Below, one piece after another: positions 23,904 through 35,517 of a stretch of DNA of 64,000 bases. Source of the stretch: Leucocoprinus leucothites (Eukaryota > Basidiomycota > Agaricomycetes > Agaricales > Agaricaceae); assembly GCA_013368445.1 (NCBI GenBank), contig JAACJO010000060.1:1-64000 (forward strand). Reading direction: 5' to 3'. The translations under genes and the position numbers were made by a program. The notes under the pieces were generated by a model. The model did no database searches, was not told the origin of the DNA, and was given only the letters and a program-made list of their open reading frames with translations. Position 1 is the first letter of the stretch. Each line of letters opens with the position of its first letter.

Positions 23904-24966
23904 AGGTTAGATAACTAGCAAATTGACTGATTCAGCAATATTTGAAGAAGCTAGCAAAGCCACTTACTGCTTGGTCAAGATCTTTCCAGAGGGTCAATGA
24001 ACAGCAGTAGATAGAAAAATGACAACATCACCATACTGTTTGTGCTTCCACCCAAGAAGTCTCCACAAGTACATAGAGGCTGTGATAGGTAGGTACTTTG
24101 CCACCTGAGTTAAGATATCAGGACAGAGAGCAACCAATGAATCAATATAAAACAAACTGCAGAGTCACTTCCCTTGATGGAGGCTTTTTACTCTCATCAT
24201 GGAACTTGTTTGCCTTTGCAATATACCCATCCAGTTTCTTCTGGGGCATATCCTTGATAATTTTAGTAATAATGTTGTTCCACTTCCTAAAAAAACTTTC
24301 ATCTGAGTTTTTCACTTCCAGGGTGAAGCTCAGCATTAATCATTTCTTGGTAGTCCTCAGCAATAATTTCCCTCAAACCATGAGTGCGCTGGGAAGGAGG
24401 GAGATTGTCCTTCTCAACATCTGGATCATCCTCAAAATCATCATCATCATCACTATTATTGATGATGGAAGTTGATGAAGGACAAGGAGATGAATGGCGA
24501 GGAGATAAGTGGTGAGAAGATGGAGAAGTAACCTTGATGTTAATGCTCGATTTTGACACTTTACAATTGTTTTGGAAATAATAGTAGACTTTCTGGGGAA
24601 AGAAAGAGAATTAAACATTAATATATTTCAAAGAGAAGGAAAGAACCAATGTCAAGCTCTGCCTTGGGAATCTCATCTTGGAGTTCCTCCTCTTCACTCT
24701 CTGTACCATTCATATTGGAGCCACCTCTGGTGAATCTATTGACATAGGGAGGGTAGACCTCATTTCTGACCCACTCCTTCATGTTGACTTTCCTTGTTGC
24801 AGGGCAAGGTTTCTAGCAACAGTGAGGGGCTTCTTGAAGTCTGCAAGGAAGCGAGAGTGACATGAGGGTAGAACCATGAGTGAGGGCTCAGAAAGAGGGG
24901 AAGATACTCACCAAAGAGTAAAATGCTTTGTATATGTGTAACTCCCAAGCTGAAAGCCAATCTCAA
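23904..24966 (-). pseudogene. 5' part of the unknown gene split by the KDZ element
   Basis: Minus-strand coding stretches continue on the far side of the insertion. They include LPITASMYLWRLLGWKHKQ (about 24045-24105), a W-rich helical block SFFRKWNNIITKIIKD...DGYIAKANKFH (about 24185-24300), an acidic/Ser-rich block with a run of six Asp/Glu (24299-24559), and KEWVRNEVYPPYVNRF (about 24735-24800). Joints between them need splicing or frameshift; one lies at a seven-T run (minus) near 24291. I assign them to the same gene as 9697-11752 because strand, position and the target duplication agree. The function is unknown. Confidence 0.45.
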
Positions 24967-25529
24967 TCAATCTGGCCACCAAGGTTTGAACCATGAAACC
25001 CAAGAGGATAGTTCTAGGTAATAATAATGTGAGATGTAATATTACTCAGTCTACTCACATGAGATCCACCAATTGGTACTGGCCAGAGAGCAGGGGCCTA
25101 CAGGGATGTAGCAGGGAGATGAGTTCCAGTAACCCATAGATTGGGATAACTCAGATACCCTGAAACACTTTACAGAATGGCATAATAGATTGGAATGGAA
25201 AAAAAAGAAGCAAACAGGAAAACTACATTTAGAGAGCTGAACAGGTCAGATTGACCTCAAGTCCATGAATAATTACTGAAGAGAAAGTGTTTCGAAAATT
25301 TCATGCACACAAAAGTGCTCCTTTTAGTCAGATGAGCTACAAAGCCTAATATATATTGAGCAAAAAGCGACTAAACTTTGGAAGCCGGTAGTCAAATAAT
25401 TAGAAGGTACATAAGTTCATTTTAGATCAAAGTGTAGATAAGTATGAGTGGAGAAACACAAGAATAAAAGACAAGTAGGATATAATTATGAGCTTGAGCT
25501 GTTAGGTCACTTGAATACCTAAAGCTAGC

Positions 25530-26283
25530 ATGGAGAAATCAGGCAGACAAGTAATGTCTTGACACCTGAAAAATAGTGTGCTATCTTGTCCCAGGAAAAT
25601 AGCAGTGTCCCATAGAATAGGATGCCAAGAATGAGTGATGCAGTCAAAGAGCTCATATTTGGTACCCTTTTCAACTTCTACATCACCAAGAGCAATTTTG
25701 TGGTTGGAAATATGAAAAGCTCCTCCAGCTGTACAAGGAACATCGACTGACCATGGTTGATCCCAGTTCTAGTTGGAGAAGCATTAGCTAGATATTAGAA
25801 TTGAAATAAAACAACAAACCTCAACCCAGAAATAGAGAGTTACAGAATGGGAATAAATAGCAGTAGATGGCTCAGGGTGAGTGGGCTGCACAAAGTTGTT
25901 ACCAGTTGAGGTGGATCGATGTAGTGACTCTCGAGTGGCAATAAGTGTACCAAATTCTTTATTGCTTCGAAGGAGGTTCTTAATGTCAAGACATTGAGAG
26001 ACCCAATGAAAACAATGGCAGCAATTGCACTATATATCAACTAAGCCTAGTAACATATAAGCCATTAAATATTACTCACCAATTTATACCACCTCCCTGC
26101 ATTCTTCAGAGGCAAATCCTTCCTCTTCGCAAGGCAGAACTGCGGTTTGACATCATGCCTGTAGATAGATGTTTCTGGCAGAGGAACAGTGAGGCATTGG
26201 AGAAAGCTGGACAGTGCTCTCTCATTTTCCTTGTGAAGAGTGTTTACACTGTGGCAATGTGCTGAAGCTGGGGCTCTAGGCAT
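25530..26283 (-). pseudogene. Unrecognised spliced gene segment
   Basis: Two exons join across a GTTTGT...CTAG intron (25769-25819), giving ...SVTLYFWVE then NWDQPWSVDVPC...GGAFHISNHKIALGDV...GTKYELFDCITHSWHPILWDTAIF. A further block at 26065-26283 reads SIYRHDVKPQFCLAKRKDLPL. The repeated 'IALGDVEVEKGTKYE' and 'HSWHP.LWDT' style is clearly protein-like and continuous over about 90 residues, but I know no family. It may belong to the same gene as the segments at 23904-24966 or to a separate neighbour. Confidence 0.4.
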
Positions 26284-26692
26284 GATTGCATACAGCTACC
26301 CAGAACATTTTAGATTATTCAGTTTTAAACTCCTGAGTCTTGTATGCACCAAAAAAGAAACTCAAGACAGGAACCCTTCATCATGTAAAGCCGAAGGGGC
26401 ACTACATGCATGACAAAGCTGGATTTGGATAGTCATGTGAGGAGACAGCGGGCACCAGGAGCATAATCAGGATCTAATTGATTTTTTTTTTGTTATTCAG
26501 CTAACCACTATTTGAACAATACAACTTTAATCACTGTTAAAACCTCATCAGGGAAATGAACATTTACACCCAGAAATAGAATGGGAAAGACAATGGCACA
26601 CAGCTTCCATAGCAAAGTTAGTCACCATAAATTGCAATACATTCGACAAGCTTACCTTTAACTTGCCTATCCTTTCTGGTCCAGCCTCTTTC

Positions 26693-27836
26693 ATGCCAAT
26701 GGCTGAAGCAATATTGATGAGTGACATTATCGATTTGGTTGAAGTTTGTGCCTTCACCCAGGTAACCAGTGAACTCATTCATTATAAATTGACACTCACC
26801 AGCTGTCTAGCCCAATAAAGCCGCAAAATTGTATTATGTTCAGAGTGTCAATGGCATTATGGACTTGTGCAGCAATTCAACTCTTATTAATGAGTCTGGG
26901 CTCCCAGAGGTATTCCAAGCCATGTATGACCTGCTGGAGAATGTTTTTGTTGGCATCCACCCTTGGGGCGGACTCTATCATATAGACAACATCTTACCAT
27001 TCTGGAACATGAAGAGACAAGATTTAGATGTCGAGGATTGTCCACATCTCCATATGTGTTGTGACATTGTTGAGGATAGGTGGATCAAACTTTGTAGCAA
27101 ATCCACTGACAGTCCTCCAGCATTGTATGAGTATCCCTTGACACCACTTTCCTCTACACTATTTCCATCAACACCATTTCCCTTACTATTTCCCTCAACA
27201 CTGTATCCCTCAACACCATATCCCTCAACATTACTTGCAACATCTCCTGTGCCCCCTCTACCATCTCTTTCTTCATCCCTGGTGCCACTTCTGCTGCCCC
27301 TGTCTTTATTGCCAGTGCTGCATCTACCTCTCAATAACTTGGTTGATAATGCCTCAGCTCACAACAGCAGGTCCCCTGACAATTCCCAGGCATCAGAGGG
27401 CCTCGGTAAATGCAAGTGCTCTTATACACCCTTTTCCATCAGCTCGATCGGTACTATGAACATTACAATCAATGTCAAAGAAGAAGCTGAGGTTAGTTTA
27501 ATCTCTATTGACAGTAATATTTACTCACTCATAGCAACAGGTTAATCAAGAGTCAGCCAAACCCCAGCAAAAGAAACTCACTGACCAGGTAGTTCAGGTG
27601 AGGTAACATGTTTCAACACTAGGATTTTTTTCTAATAGCCACAGGCTGGACCTGAGATCGTCATTCTGACTGACAGCAAGGATGAAGTTACTTTGGTCAG
27701 TGCATCATTTGAGCTCAGCAAGCTAGATACTGACCTTGGGGAAGTAGCCAAAGCCCCCCTTGAAGAAACATATTTTGTCCAAGTGAAAGGGCAGAGGCAA
27801 AGCAAGGAAGATTGGTACTGTTGCTTAGAGGCATGA
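26693..27836 (+). CDS. Unrecognised spliced gene with Ser/Pro/Leu-rich middle
   Basis: Four plus-strand exons join in phase: 26693-26761, 26811-27491, 27541-27597 and 27639-27836. Introns of 41-49 nt have GTAACC...CTAG, GTTAGT...ACAG and GTGAGG...ATAG ends. The N-terminal part is helical (MAEAILMSDIIDLVEV), followed by a Trp/Gly block (HPWGGLYHIDNILPFW), then a low-complexity stretch encoded by the minisatellite at 27150-27245, and an acidic C terminus ending WYCCLEA. I recognise no domain. The first exon may start further upstream. It is one of the few frames in this block with no in-frame stop. A minus-strand frame over the same first exon is less consistent. Confidence 0.45.
27150..27245. 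repeat. Imperfect 15-bp minisatellite
   Basis: Units like CCCTCAACA-CTATAT and TTTCCATCAACACCA repeat about six times. They encode Pro-Ser-Thr-rich residues on the plus strand. Confidence 0.6.
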
Positions 27837-29270
27837 TTCCGAAGTAGCAGTATATTACCGACTCACTATTGTTCCATAATTCAGCCTCTTGAGTTGAAAA
27901 GGATTTATCTTAGACTAGTACTTTCCCTTTCTCCTCGTTGCCTCCAATATTCAAGTACCTTACTTTAAATATGAGAATTAATGATTATTAGTTTAAAATG
28001 TGGGATTTTGCACTTTGAGGTCAATATCTGGGTTTATTTCAGAATTAGATAAAACTCCTAAGTGTTTGGGAGTCCTTCAAAGCCCCTAATTGCATTTATG
28101 TGAAATCAATAATATTACTATCAATGGGAAAATATGTACAGGAATATGAAGTACTTGACTGTCAATTTGATGATGGCAAGTCTCCATAACTAATAAAGTT
28201 TAAGGATTAGCACTAATGGAGAAATGTAGAAATGCAGACAAGTACCTTGCACTAGTCAATAAAGAGCTAAGAAGATGGTTGCCAATGGAGCATGCAGAGA
28301 GCTTATTTTGCCTATCGCTACACCCATTGGTCATATAATTAGTTTCAGAATTGGTAGGACATTTGAACAGACAAACCATGAAAGAAATAAGAGATTTGTG
28401 AGTTGAATATTGACAATATACAAAGTTGTAGCTATAAGATCACTGTTGAATACCCATCAATTATTGATCCAAGTACTTGGTCCTGGAAGCAAAATGCACA
28501 GAAAGATGAGATCCACATCTGAGAAAAGTAGAATACTCTGTCACCTCTGATGATCAAGAAGAACAGTGCTTATTGGCTCTTGTCCAGATAACTCTGAAAA
28601 TCTGTAAACATTCTTGTGATCAGTACCAAACTTGATAAATGATAATTGAACCAACCTCATGGGGTAATGAAATTTTTGAGTTTGAGGGTCGAAAACCATG
28701 CTGCCAGCCTCAACTGAGGGAACAGCAATTTTTTTTTTGAGTTAGGCTCAAGTATACATAGTATGATATTGCACACACTATGAAACAAAGGCGGCCTTCT
28801 CCTTGCAGGAAATTTTCAATGAATGCAGGCATATTGAATAATGTAGAACACACCAGCACTATAGTTCTCAAAGCAAGAACTGATCTGCAGTCATAGAGTC
28901 TATTGCTGGAAAAATAAATGGATGAATGACACATACTTGCTACAAAGGACAGGGACAGCCTCAAGTCATTTGAGGCAATGATTTTGGAAGTTACAAGTTA
29001 TCAAGGGCTGACCCGGACAATCCATAGATCATCTGTCATCCTAACTCACATTCAGTCCTTCAGGGAGAAGAAATTCACCCAGCCATACTGGTGAAGGGAG
29101 AGATTGGCAAGGATTAGGCTCAGGGTAAATGCTTCCCATGCTGAGGAGCATTTCTATTGGAAACTGGAATGAAGGAAACCAATAGCAATCAGCTTCCAGG
29201 TAAATATATATAGGGTAGATAGGGTATACACAATCCCCACCTCTCTCCCTCATTTCTTTACCATTACAGA
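27837..29270. other. Unassigned AT-rich sequence
   Basis: Only short frames are present, none joinable. I see no inverted ends or repeats that define an element here. Confidence 0.45.
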
Positions 29271-29946
29271 ATGCCTATAACTCACAAAGAGCTTGACACC
29301 CAACCAGGTTGTGTCCAAGTCATTTGCTACCATACAGTAAGTTCTTTGTCAAAACAACAACAGAAGTAACTGACCTGCTCTAAGGCATGCAAACCTCCTA
29401 GGCTGTTTCATGTCGAAATGCCCAACCAGAGCAAGACAATCTGGTTTTGGGCCACAGATGAATTCAAGGACTTCACAAACTGGCCAGAGAGAGGCCAGGA
29501 AATCTACAACATCTATCAAGGCAAATTCATTCCCTTACATACTGGTGCTACTTATCCAAAGTACACCTGGTATCCCCACTTCATCACAAAACCTGTCGCC
29601 TTGCCTGAAAGGGACTGCTTTGAGCTTGTTGGTCAGATCAAGCAGTTGATCAAATTGGTAATGCACTTACTGCCCTTTATTCCTACATATGTAGTTGTGT
29701 GAGCCCAAGCCTGAGCCACCTTGATGACTCACACCACAACAATTTCTTGAGGATCCCTTTGAAGTAGATGGCACCTGCAAATGAAAGAGGGAGAATACAC
29801 CTGAAGTTGGTTCCGACAAGTGGTGTGCAACCATGGATGCTATGCTAGACATGAGGGAGAAGGAGCTGGGAATCTATGGCAGGAGGCAACCAAGGAGCAC
29901 CAGGAGGGAAAGGAAGTATGGTAAGATGCCTGTTAAAAGGGTCTGA
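29271..29946 (+). pseudogene. Unrecognised small gene with three TGA breaks
   Basis: Exon 1 starts at the ATG 29271 (MPITHKELD...). It joins across a GTAAGT...TAAG intron to a block with KTIWFWATDEFKDFTNWPE, GKFIPLHTGATYP.YTWYPHF and LPERDCFELV. A second intron (GTAATG...TGAG) leads to a basic, Pro-rich C terminus ending KMPVKRV at 29946. In-frame TGA codons at 29722-29724, 29725-29727 and 29782-29784 each sit where Arg would suit a KP-EPP-RR and CK-R-KRE context. The function is unknown. Single-copy neighbours on the plus strand suggest it is cargo of the same old block. Confidence 0.5.
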
Positions 29947-32804
29947 AGCTGTTGTGAGTACACACAGTTCCTAATATCTGATAATAACTCACCTTGGCCT
30001 TCGACATTACTCCACAGCCCAACAGTGTACCAGAGGTGAATACATCTACATCTTCACACTCCTAAAATCATACTTGCCAGCACTGTGCCTGGACAACTGA
30101 CACTTACCTTGTGGCTCTTTAATTCCTTTACTTGTTATGTTCAAACTCTTCAGCATACAAAGCTAAATATCTTGATACATAAGATGCTCATTGATTCTGC
30201 CCTATAGTTACCCTCTATCAGACTAAAGCATTTTCGATAGAATTCAGGATTTCATCAATCTCACATTATGAGACTCTTGTAATAGCTACCATAGTCTTAC
30301 AATCTCCCAATGGTGTGATCAGTGTGGTGTATGTATCTCTGATGTGTTTATTCAAACCTAAATATTATAGAGGGCACCATAATATAGGTAAAAAGAAAGT
30401 ATTACAGTGTAAATCATTAGCAACCTGAGGGACAAAGCTTTAGGGCAGACTGGCCTTGTGACCAATTAACAAACAACAACGTTAATCATGGGCACATTGG
30501 CTGTGACATAACACATTGTTGTGTTCTATTATATTCTAGGGGAGGTGTCCCATATTATTCAAAAGAAAATAACAACTATATACCTATCAGAACGAATCTG
30601 ACATGGCGATCTAGACTCAATCTGGGATTGAGTACACTGGTGCCATGAGGTATAAAGATGTTGAAGAGCCTCCATTCCCACTGAGCAAGATTTATTCCAA
30701 GCATTATTGGGTCGAATTGGCAATGACAGTTATGGAAGAGGCTAATAAAACATCTGTGCAGTCAGACACTAGTAGAAATGAAAGTGTTAGTACTAGATCA
30801 TGGACTTGGCATTACACTTACTCTTGGCTTCCTAGGTCCTGTTCTATCCAGCACTACTCTTTTATTCAGTATATTTATTTTCTGAAATTTATCTTGGTTA
30901 AATGGAAACATTTACTTTGCACACTATATAGTCCTTGTGAATATAATTGGCAGGTATGGCAAAAGACCCAGGCATGGAACCAGCTAGTCAACTGGTTGGA
31001 CTGCTGTGGCACCACATACCAGCTAGGTAGTATAAAAATGCCTTATAGTCCAAAAAAGACTTATAATGCTACAGCTTGATTGGTCAAAACTATCTACTTA
31101 GAATTTCAGTTGAAGAAAGCACTAGACACTTATATTTATAACATGTCCCCACACTTATTCAAGGGAGTGTGTGGGCTGGCAAAGCGATTTATTGATTAAG
31201 GACCAGCAGTACACATATTTCAATGTGCATCCATTGAAATTACTAGTCTTCAATGGCTGGCCCATTTGATCTTGGGTGATCAGAACCTTCATATGTGTCA
31301 GTCACACAAAGAGCAGACACACTCAACAAAGAGACACAGTACCTTATGATTCATGTTGCTTGAATATTTCTAGTGTGTCTCTGATGCATTCATGATGCAT
31401 TTCCAGAGTTGCTTGTCTGTAATGGATACATCAGCCTAACAACATATGGTGCATTCTCACAAGAAATATGATAATGCACACACTTGGGATTGGAAAGCTA
31501 CTGAAACTGCTCAGTTAGAGCTCAGGGTGAATGTCCATCCTCCCACCACCCTGCCCGCTGTGGTAGTTGTGGAAGAAAGCCACAGAGCCAGTTGGTGGGC
31601 ACATGAGCTGCATAGCTTTAGGGCAAGCTTGTCATGTGATATATTGCACCTCCTCCCCTTATTTCTGAGAAAAAGAATATTAGTATTGAGGGCCCTTTTG
31701 TATACAATAGCCCATATTTGAGCACTTTAATATATGCCAGGAGTGGTATAGCTCACATTGCCATTAACTACTGATGTGTGATACATTGCCCCCAAATTCT
31801 GTGGCTCTCTTTCTGCAAGCAGCACACAATACTACTTGACAAAGTTCTCCCCACGAATGCAGACCTCTGGTCTTAATGAAGGCTATTGCATATGCATTCA
31901 ACCTTCTATTTGATCTTGCTGTCTTGGCTTAATAGGGTATTGCAGCATTGTCAACATTCCACACTACAGATATCACTGGAAGGACATTCCTGATTGAAGT
32001 CATCAGGACCTGCTAGGAAAGTGCACTCATGAAATGAAACTCTGAATGTGCCTAACACTTGACCTCAGCATACAATGCCACTGAGCCTGGTTGTTTTGGC
32101 ATTAGGTTCACAATAGAGCACCTGATACTGTATTCTGTTCAAAACCCATGAATGCATTGACAGTTGTAAATGTCATCACAGAAGCTGCCATGCTCATCCA
32201 CATTGATAATTGATCTAGTGACTATGGCCAAATGTATGATCTCACCTTTGTTCTAGCAACATTCTTTGTATTAGAGTAGCTAACCATCATAGTATTACTT
32301 GATTTCAGAATCAAATCAAGTGATGCATTACTTGATCCATTTCTCCAGGCTTGAACAGGTTTAGGTATTGACTATTGACTACTTTCTAGGCATTGCAAGT
32401 GCATTCTTCAGTTTGTATAGTTCTGCTGTAAAGGAGCATGAAGTATTACTAGATATAAAGGCTATTCTATGGTCCAATGATACCTCAAGCAATCCTGTGG
32501 AAGAGTCGAGCCCAAAAACAGATGAACTGAAGGAGAAGATTTGACCATGGCTGTTACCGAAGATTTTCGCAAGTGACCTCATCTTGTTCATTGTGTCAAA
32601 TGCTTGTTGTTTTAAGACAGCTCTATTGAGTAACCAAGGCATAGATATACACAGTTCACTGTTTTATCTCTTGTTCAAAGCATCCTACATTTTATTTGTT
32701 CTGTAAGTTGATATCAGTTGGGCTTAGATACTGGTGTGCCTCAAAGTTCAGACCCGTTAATTAACCTGATGTCATCAAGATCTAAGATCTTAGCTCTGTG
32801 GTGT
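29947..32804. other. Decayed sequence between cargo genes and the retrotransposon
   Basis: Possible coding traces on the plus strand, such as 30645-30785 (KIYSKHYWVELAMTVMEEANK, ending at a GTGTTA-like donor) and 31446-31640 (THTWDWKATETAQ-like), do not assemble into a gene. No inverted or direct long repeats were seen. Confidence 0.4.
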
Positions 32805-33104
32805 TGTTATGTATATTGATTATATCTAGCATTTGTTTCCTATACAATATGAAGTTGATATTAGCTTTACTTAAGTAATATCACAATTATGTTTTCATCT
32901 TATTTGTTCTTGTATTTTCCTAGTTTGTTTTGACTTGTTTACTTTGTCTCGTCATGACTCAGTATGACTTGTTTGGTTTTGTTTACCTTTTTGATGACAT
33001 GTGATTATTAAATATAGCTGCGCTATATTTGGACTATCTTGTGATCTAGTCAGATGATCAAAGAAGAACTTCTAAAGCTTCTTTGACAGATTGCATCCTA
33101 TATA

Positions 33105-34693
33105 CAGTGGCTCAAAAAACTGTCCCAATGTTTTCGCATTTTGGACATATTTGCTAATACCAGGGCAGATATATGGCCTAGCATCCTGAAAATATTCACA
33201 CAGGTACCTTAACATATTGGGAGCATATATTCCCATGATCACATGACCTTGTCCATCAATGAATTATTAATGAATTATCGAAAATATCTACTCATTGGGA
33301 CAGTTTTTTGACCCCCTGTCAGCCTCCTAGTATCTACCTTGTAACATGCCAGGGGAGCATCAGGGCAGGTGTGGGAGTAATAAACAAGATCATGTGACCT
33401 TGGTTGACATATTGAGATGGTTACAACTGTCTTTCTTCCTGCCACCACATCATGAAAGCTATCTCCTCTACCCAATACTCTCAATTTACTTTTCTTCTCA
33501 AAGATGGCTATTCCTTGTGCCAGATTGAACTTAAAACTGGTCTAGGCAAGTTTACTGTTGGGAGGATCAAGTAAGAAGTTGATGGGAACAAGGAAAACAA
33601 CTAGGGAGGACATCCTTCCAAGCTTTCTCCTTGTGATAAAAAAGCAATAATTCACCAAATAACCTCTGGAAAGCTAGACAATGCTGTCCAGGCTACAAAT
33701 TTCATTAACTCTACTCTGTCTGACCCTGTCACACCCCAAACTGTCAGAAATACCCTTCAGGACAATGGATTTCACTCTGTAACCAAGATTCTATAGCCTC
33801 TACTCAAAAAGTGACATCATGAGAAACACCTTGACTTTGCACAGGAACATAGGAATTGGACAGTGGAGGACTGGAAGAGGGTGTTGTGAACAGATGAAAC
33901 AAAGATCAACAGGATTGGGTCAGATGGAAAGGTGTATACCTGGAAGGAGAGGGGGGAACCACTGTCAGATAGGACCACTCTCCCTACTGTCAACATGGAG
34001 GAGGTGGTAACATGATGGTGTGGGGGTATATGGGGTAGAATGGGGTAGGAAAGCTGATAGAGGTTCAAAGGAGTATAGATGCAGTGCAATACTACAAGAC
34101 TTTGGACAATGGGGTGGTGGAAAGCTTTGAAAAGTTGGAGATGGAGGAGGAGAGGATATTCCAGCAGGCTGATAACCCAAAACACACCTCAAAACTGGGA
34201 CAACAATGATTTGTGGACAACAATATTCAAGTTCTATCATGGACTGCACAATCCCCTGACCTAAATCCCATTGAACACCTCTGGACCTACCTGAAGGACC
34301 AGCTGAAGGCATATGAAAGACCACCCAAGGGAGTATTTGAATTGTGGGAGGGGCTAGTAGAGGAGTGGAATAAGATTCCAGCAGAAAGGTGCCAAAGGCT
34401 GATAGAAAGCATGCCCAGAAAGATTGAGGCAGTTATCAGGGCAAGAGGAGGTCATACAAAGTATTGAGTAGGTAGATAACAGAGGGTCAAAAAACTGTCC
34501 CAATGAGTAGATATTTTCGATAATTCATTAATAATTCATTGATGGACAAGGTCATGTGATCATGGGAATATATGCTCCCAATATGTCAAGGTACCTGTGT
34601 GAATATTTTCAGGATGCTAGGCCATATATCTGCCCTGGTATTAGCAAATATGTCCAAAATGCGAAAACATTGGGACAGTTTTTTGAGCCACTG
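33105..34693 (+). mobile_element. Tc1/mariner element, copy 1, inside the 5' LTR
   Basis: A 1,589-bp element flanked by TA on both sides, beginning CAGTGGCTCAAAAAACTG. It has inverted ends of about 215 bp; inner and outer parts share 'AAAAAACTGTCCCAATG'. The uninterrupted site reads TATATAGTTTAATTAGC in the 3' LTR and the solo LTR, which proves a TA duplication. Confidence 0.9.
33452..34467 (+). pseudogene. Tc1/mariner transposase copy 1, inactivated
   Basis: Starts MKAISSTQYSQ and has an N-terminal helix-turn-helix region (LLKDGYSLCQIE...TVGRIK). The catalytic blocks are TDETKINRIGSDGKVYTW (first Asp) and QSPDLNPIEHLWTYLK (second Asp and Glu), typical DDE of Tc1 elements. Stops include TAA after GRIK, TAG in KENN*GG and TAG in KIL*PLL; the centre also has frameshifts around 33990-34200. 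Copy 2 at 42601-43620 is better preserved. Confidence 0.85.
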
Positions 34694-35517
34694 TAGTTTA
34701 ATTAGCATTAAGAAAGCTGTACGCTTCTCTTCTTTCATTAGAAGCCATTAGCCCTAGTTAATAATAGATACAGACTTGTATTGTATATAAGCCATCGACA
34801 TCTACCAAGGAGAAACATTGTTTCTACTTGGTTAGGTGGAGACTCAATACAAGCCTTTATCCACACAAAGTAGAATTGAACTTAAGCCCTAAGATCTCAA
34901 TTACTAAAGTCTTTACTCTTATAATCGCTGTATTATAACTCTGACTTTGTAAACAACTTTGTTGCTTACCGAGAAGGAGTCCCCTTTGATAAGATCAAGT
35001 CAATACTTATCGTGCCAGCTTAGGACCATGCTGGCATCACTATAACATTAAGTATAAACAATCCTTCTCTGTTAGCACAGAACTGTTACTTTGCCCAGTA
35101 ACCCAACAACATTTCAAACACTGTCAATTTGGGTTATCGCGGTTATCACACAAGCTGTCCCAAAACTATTGTGCATAACAATGAAGAGAGGCTTGACACA
35201 CACTGCCAACTAGTGGAATAGTTGAGGATCACTCTTATTGATCTGAGTGAATACCCACACTCTTAAAACATTTGGAGGCTAGTGAGAGCTAAGGTCATAG
35301 CACCTAAATCTCAAATAAGATACCAGACCCGAGGGTAGATAGATACTCAGAAGAGAGAAATTTGCCAGAAGATTTGGCATATCTCTGAAGAATACCAGAC
35401 CCAAGGGTAAATACTCGGAAGACAGTTTATCTGTTGAAAGTCTTAAGAGACTATAAATACACAGTCTTAGTGACTATAAAGGTGAGCCCAAAGCGACTAT
35501 AAACTAATTTTCCAATT

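Larger units (their letters stand above)
32805..35047 (+). repeat. 5' LTR, interrupted by mariner copy 1
   Basis: LTR parts are 32805-33104 and 34694-35047. Removing 1,591 bp (the element plus one TA) leaves about 652 bp, which aligns over its whole length with the 3' LTR and with the solo LTR at 48664-49326. A TATATAAG box near 34785 may be the element's promoter. Confidence 0.85.

Noticed and set aside
26548..26778. A minus-strand gene with 'SIMSLINIASAIGMKEAGPERIGKLK'
   Set aside because: It overlaps the plus-strand exon 26693-26761. The plus-strand reading joins three further exons in phase; the minus reading does not extend cleanly.
11761..30000. A TET/JBP gene near the KDZ transposase
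   Set aside because: TET/JBP genes are known partners of KDZ elements in fungi, so I looked for the HxD...H core and the conserved C-terminal Arg region. I found none in the translated blocks on either strand.
33817..34324. Minus-strand frames rich in Pro and His (and their twins at 42744-43107)
   Set aside because: They are exact antisense shadows of the mariner transposase.
35048..35070. Primer binding site after the 5' LTR
   Set aside because: The bases after ATAACA (TTAAGTATAAAC) do not match the 3' end of the initiator tRNA, and I could not match another tRNA with confidence.
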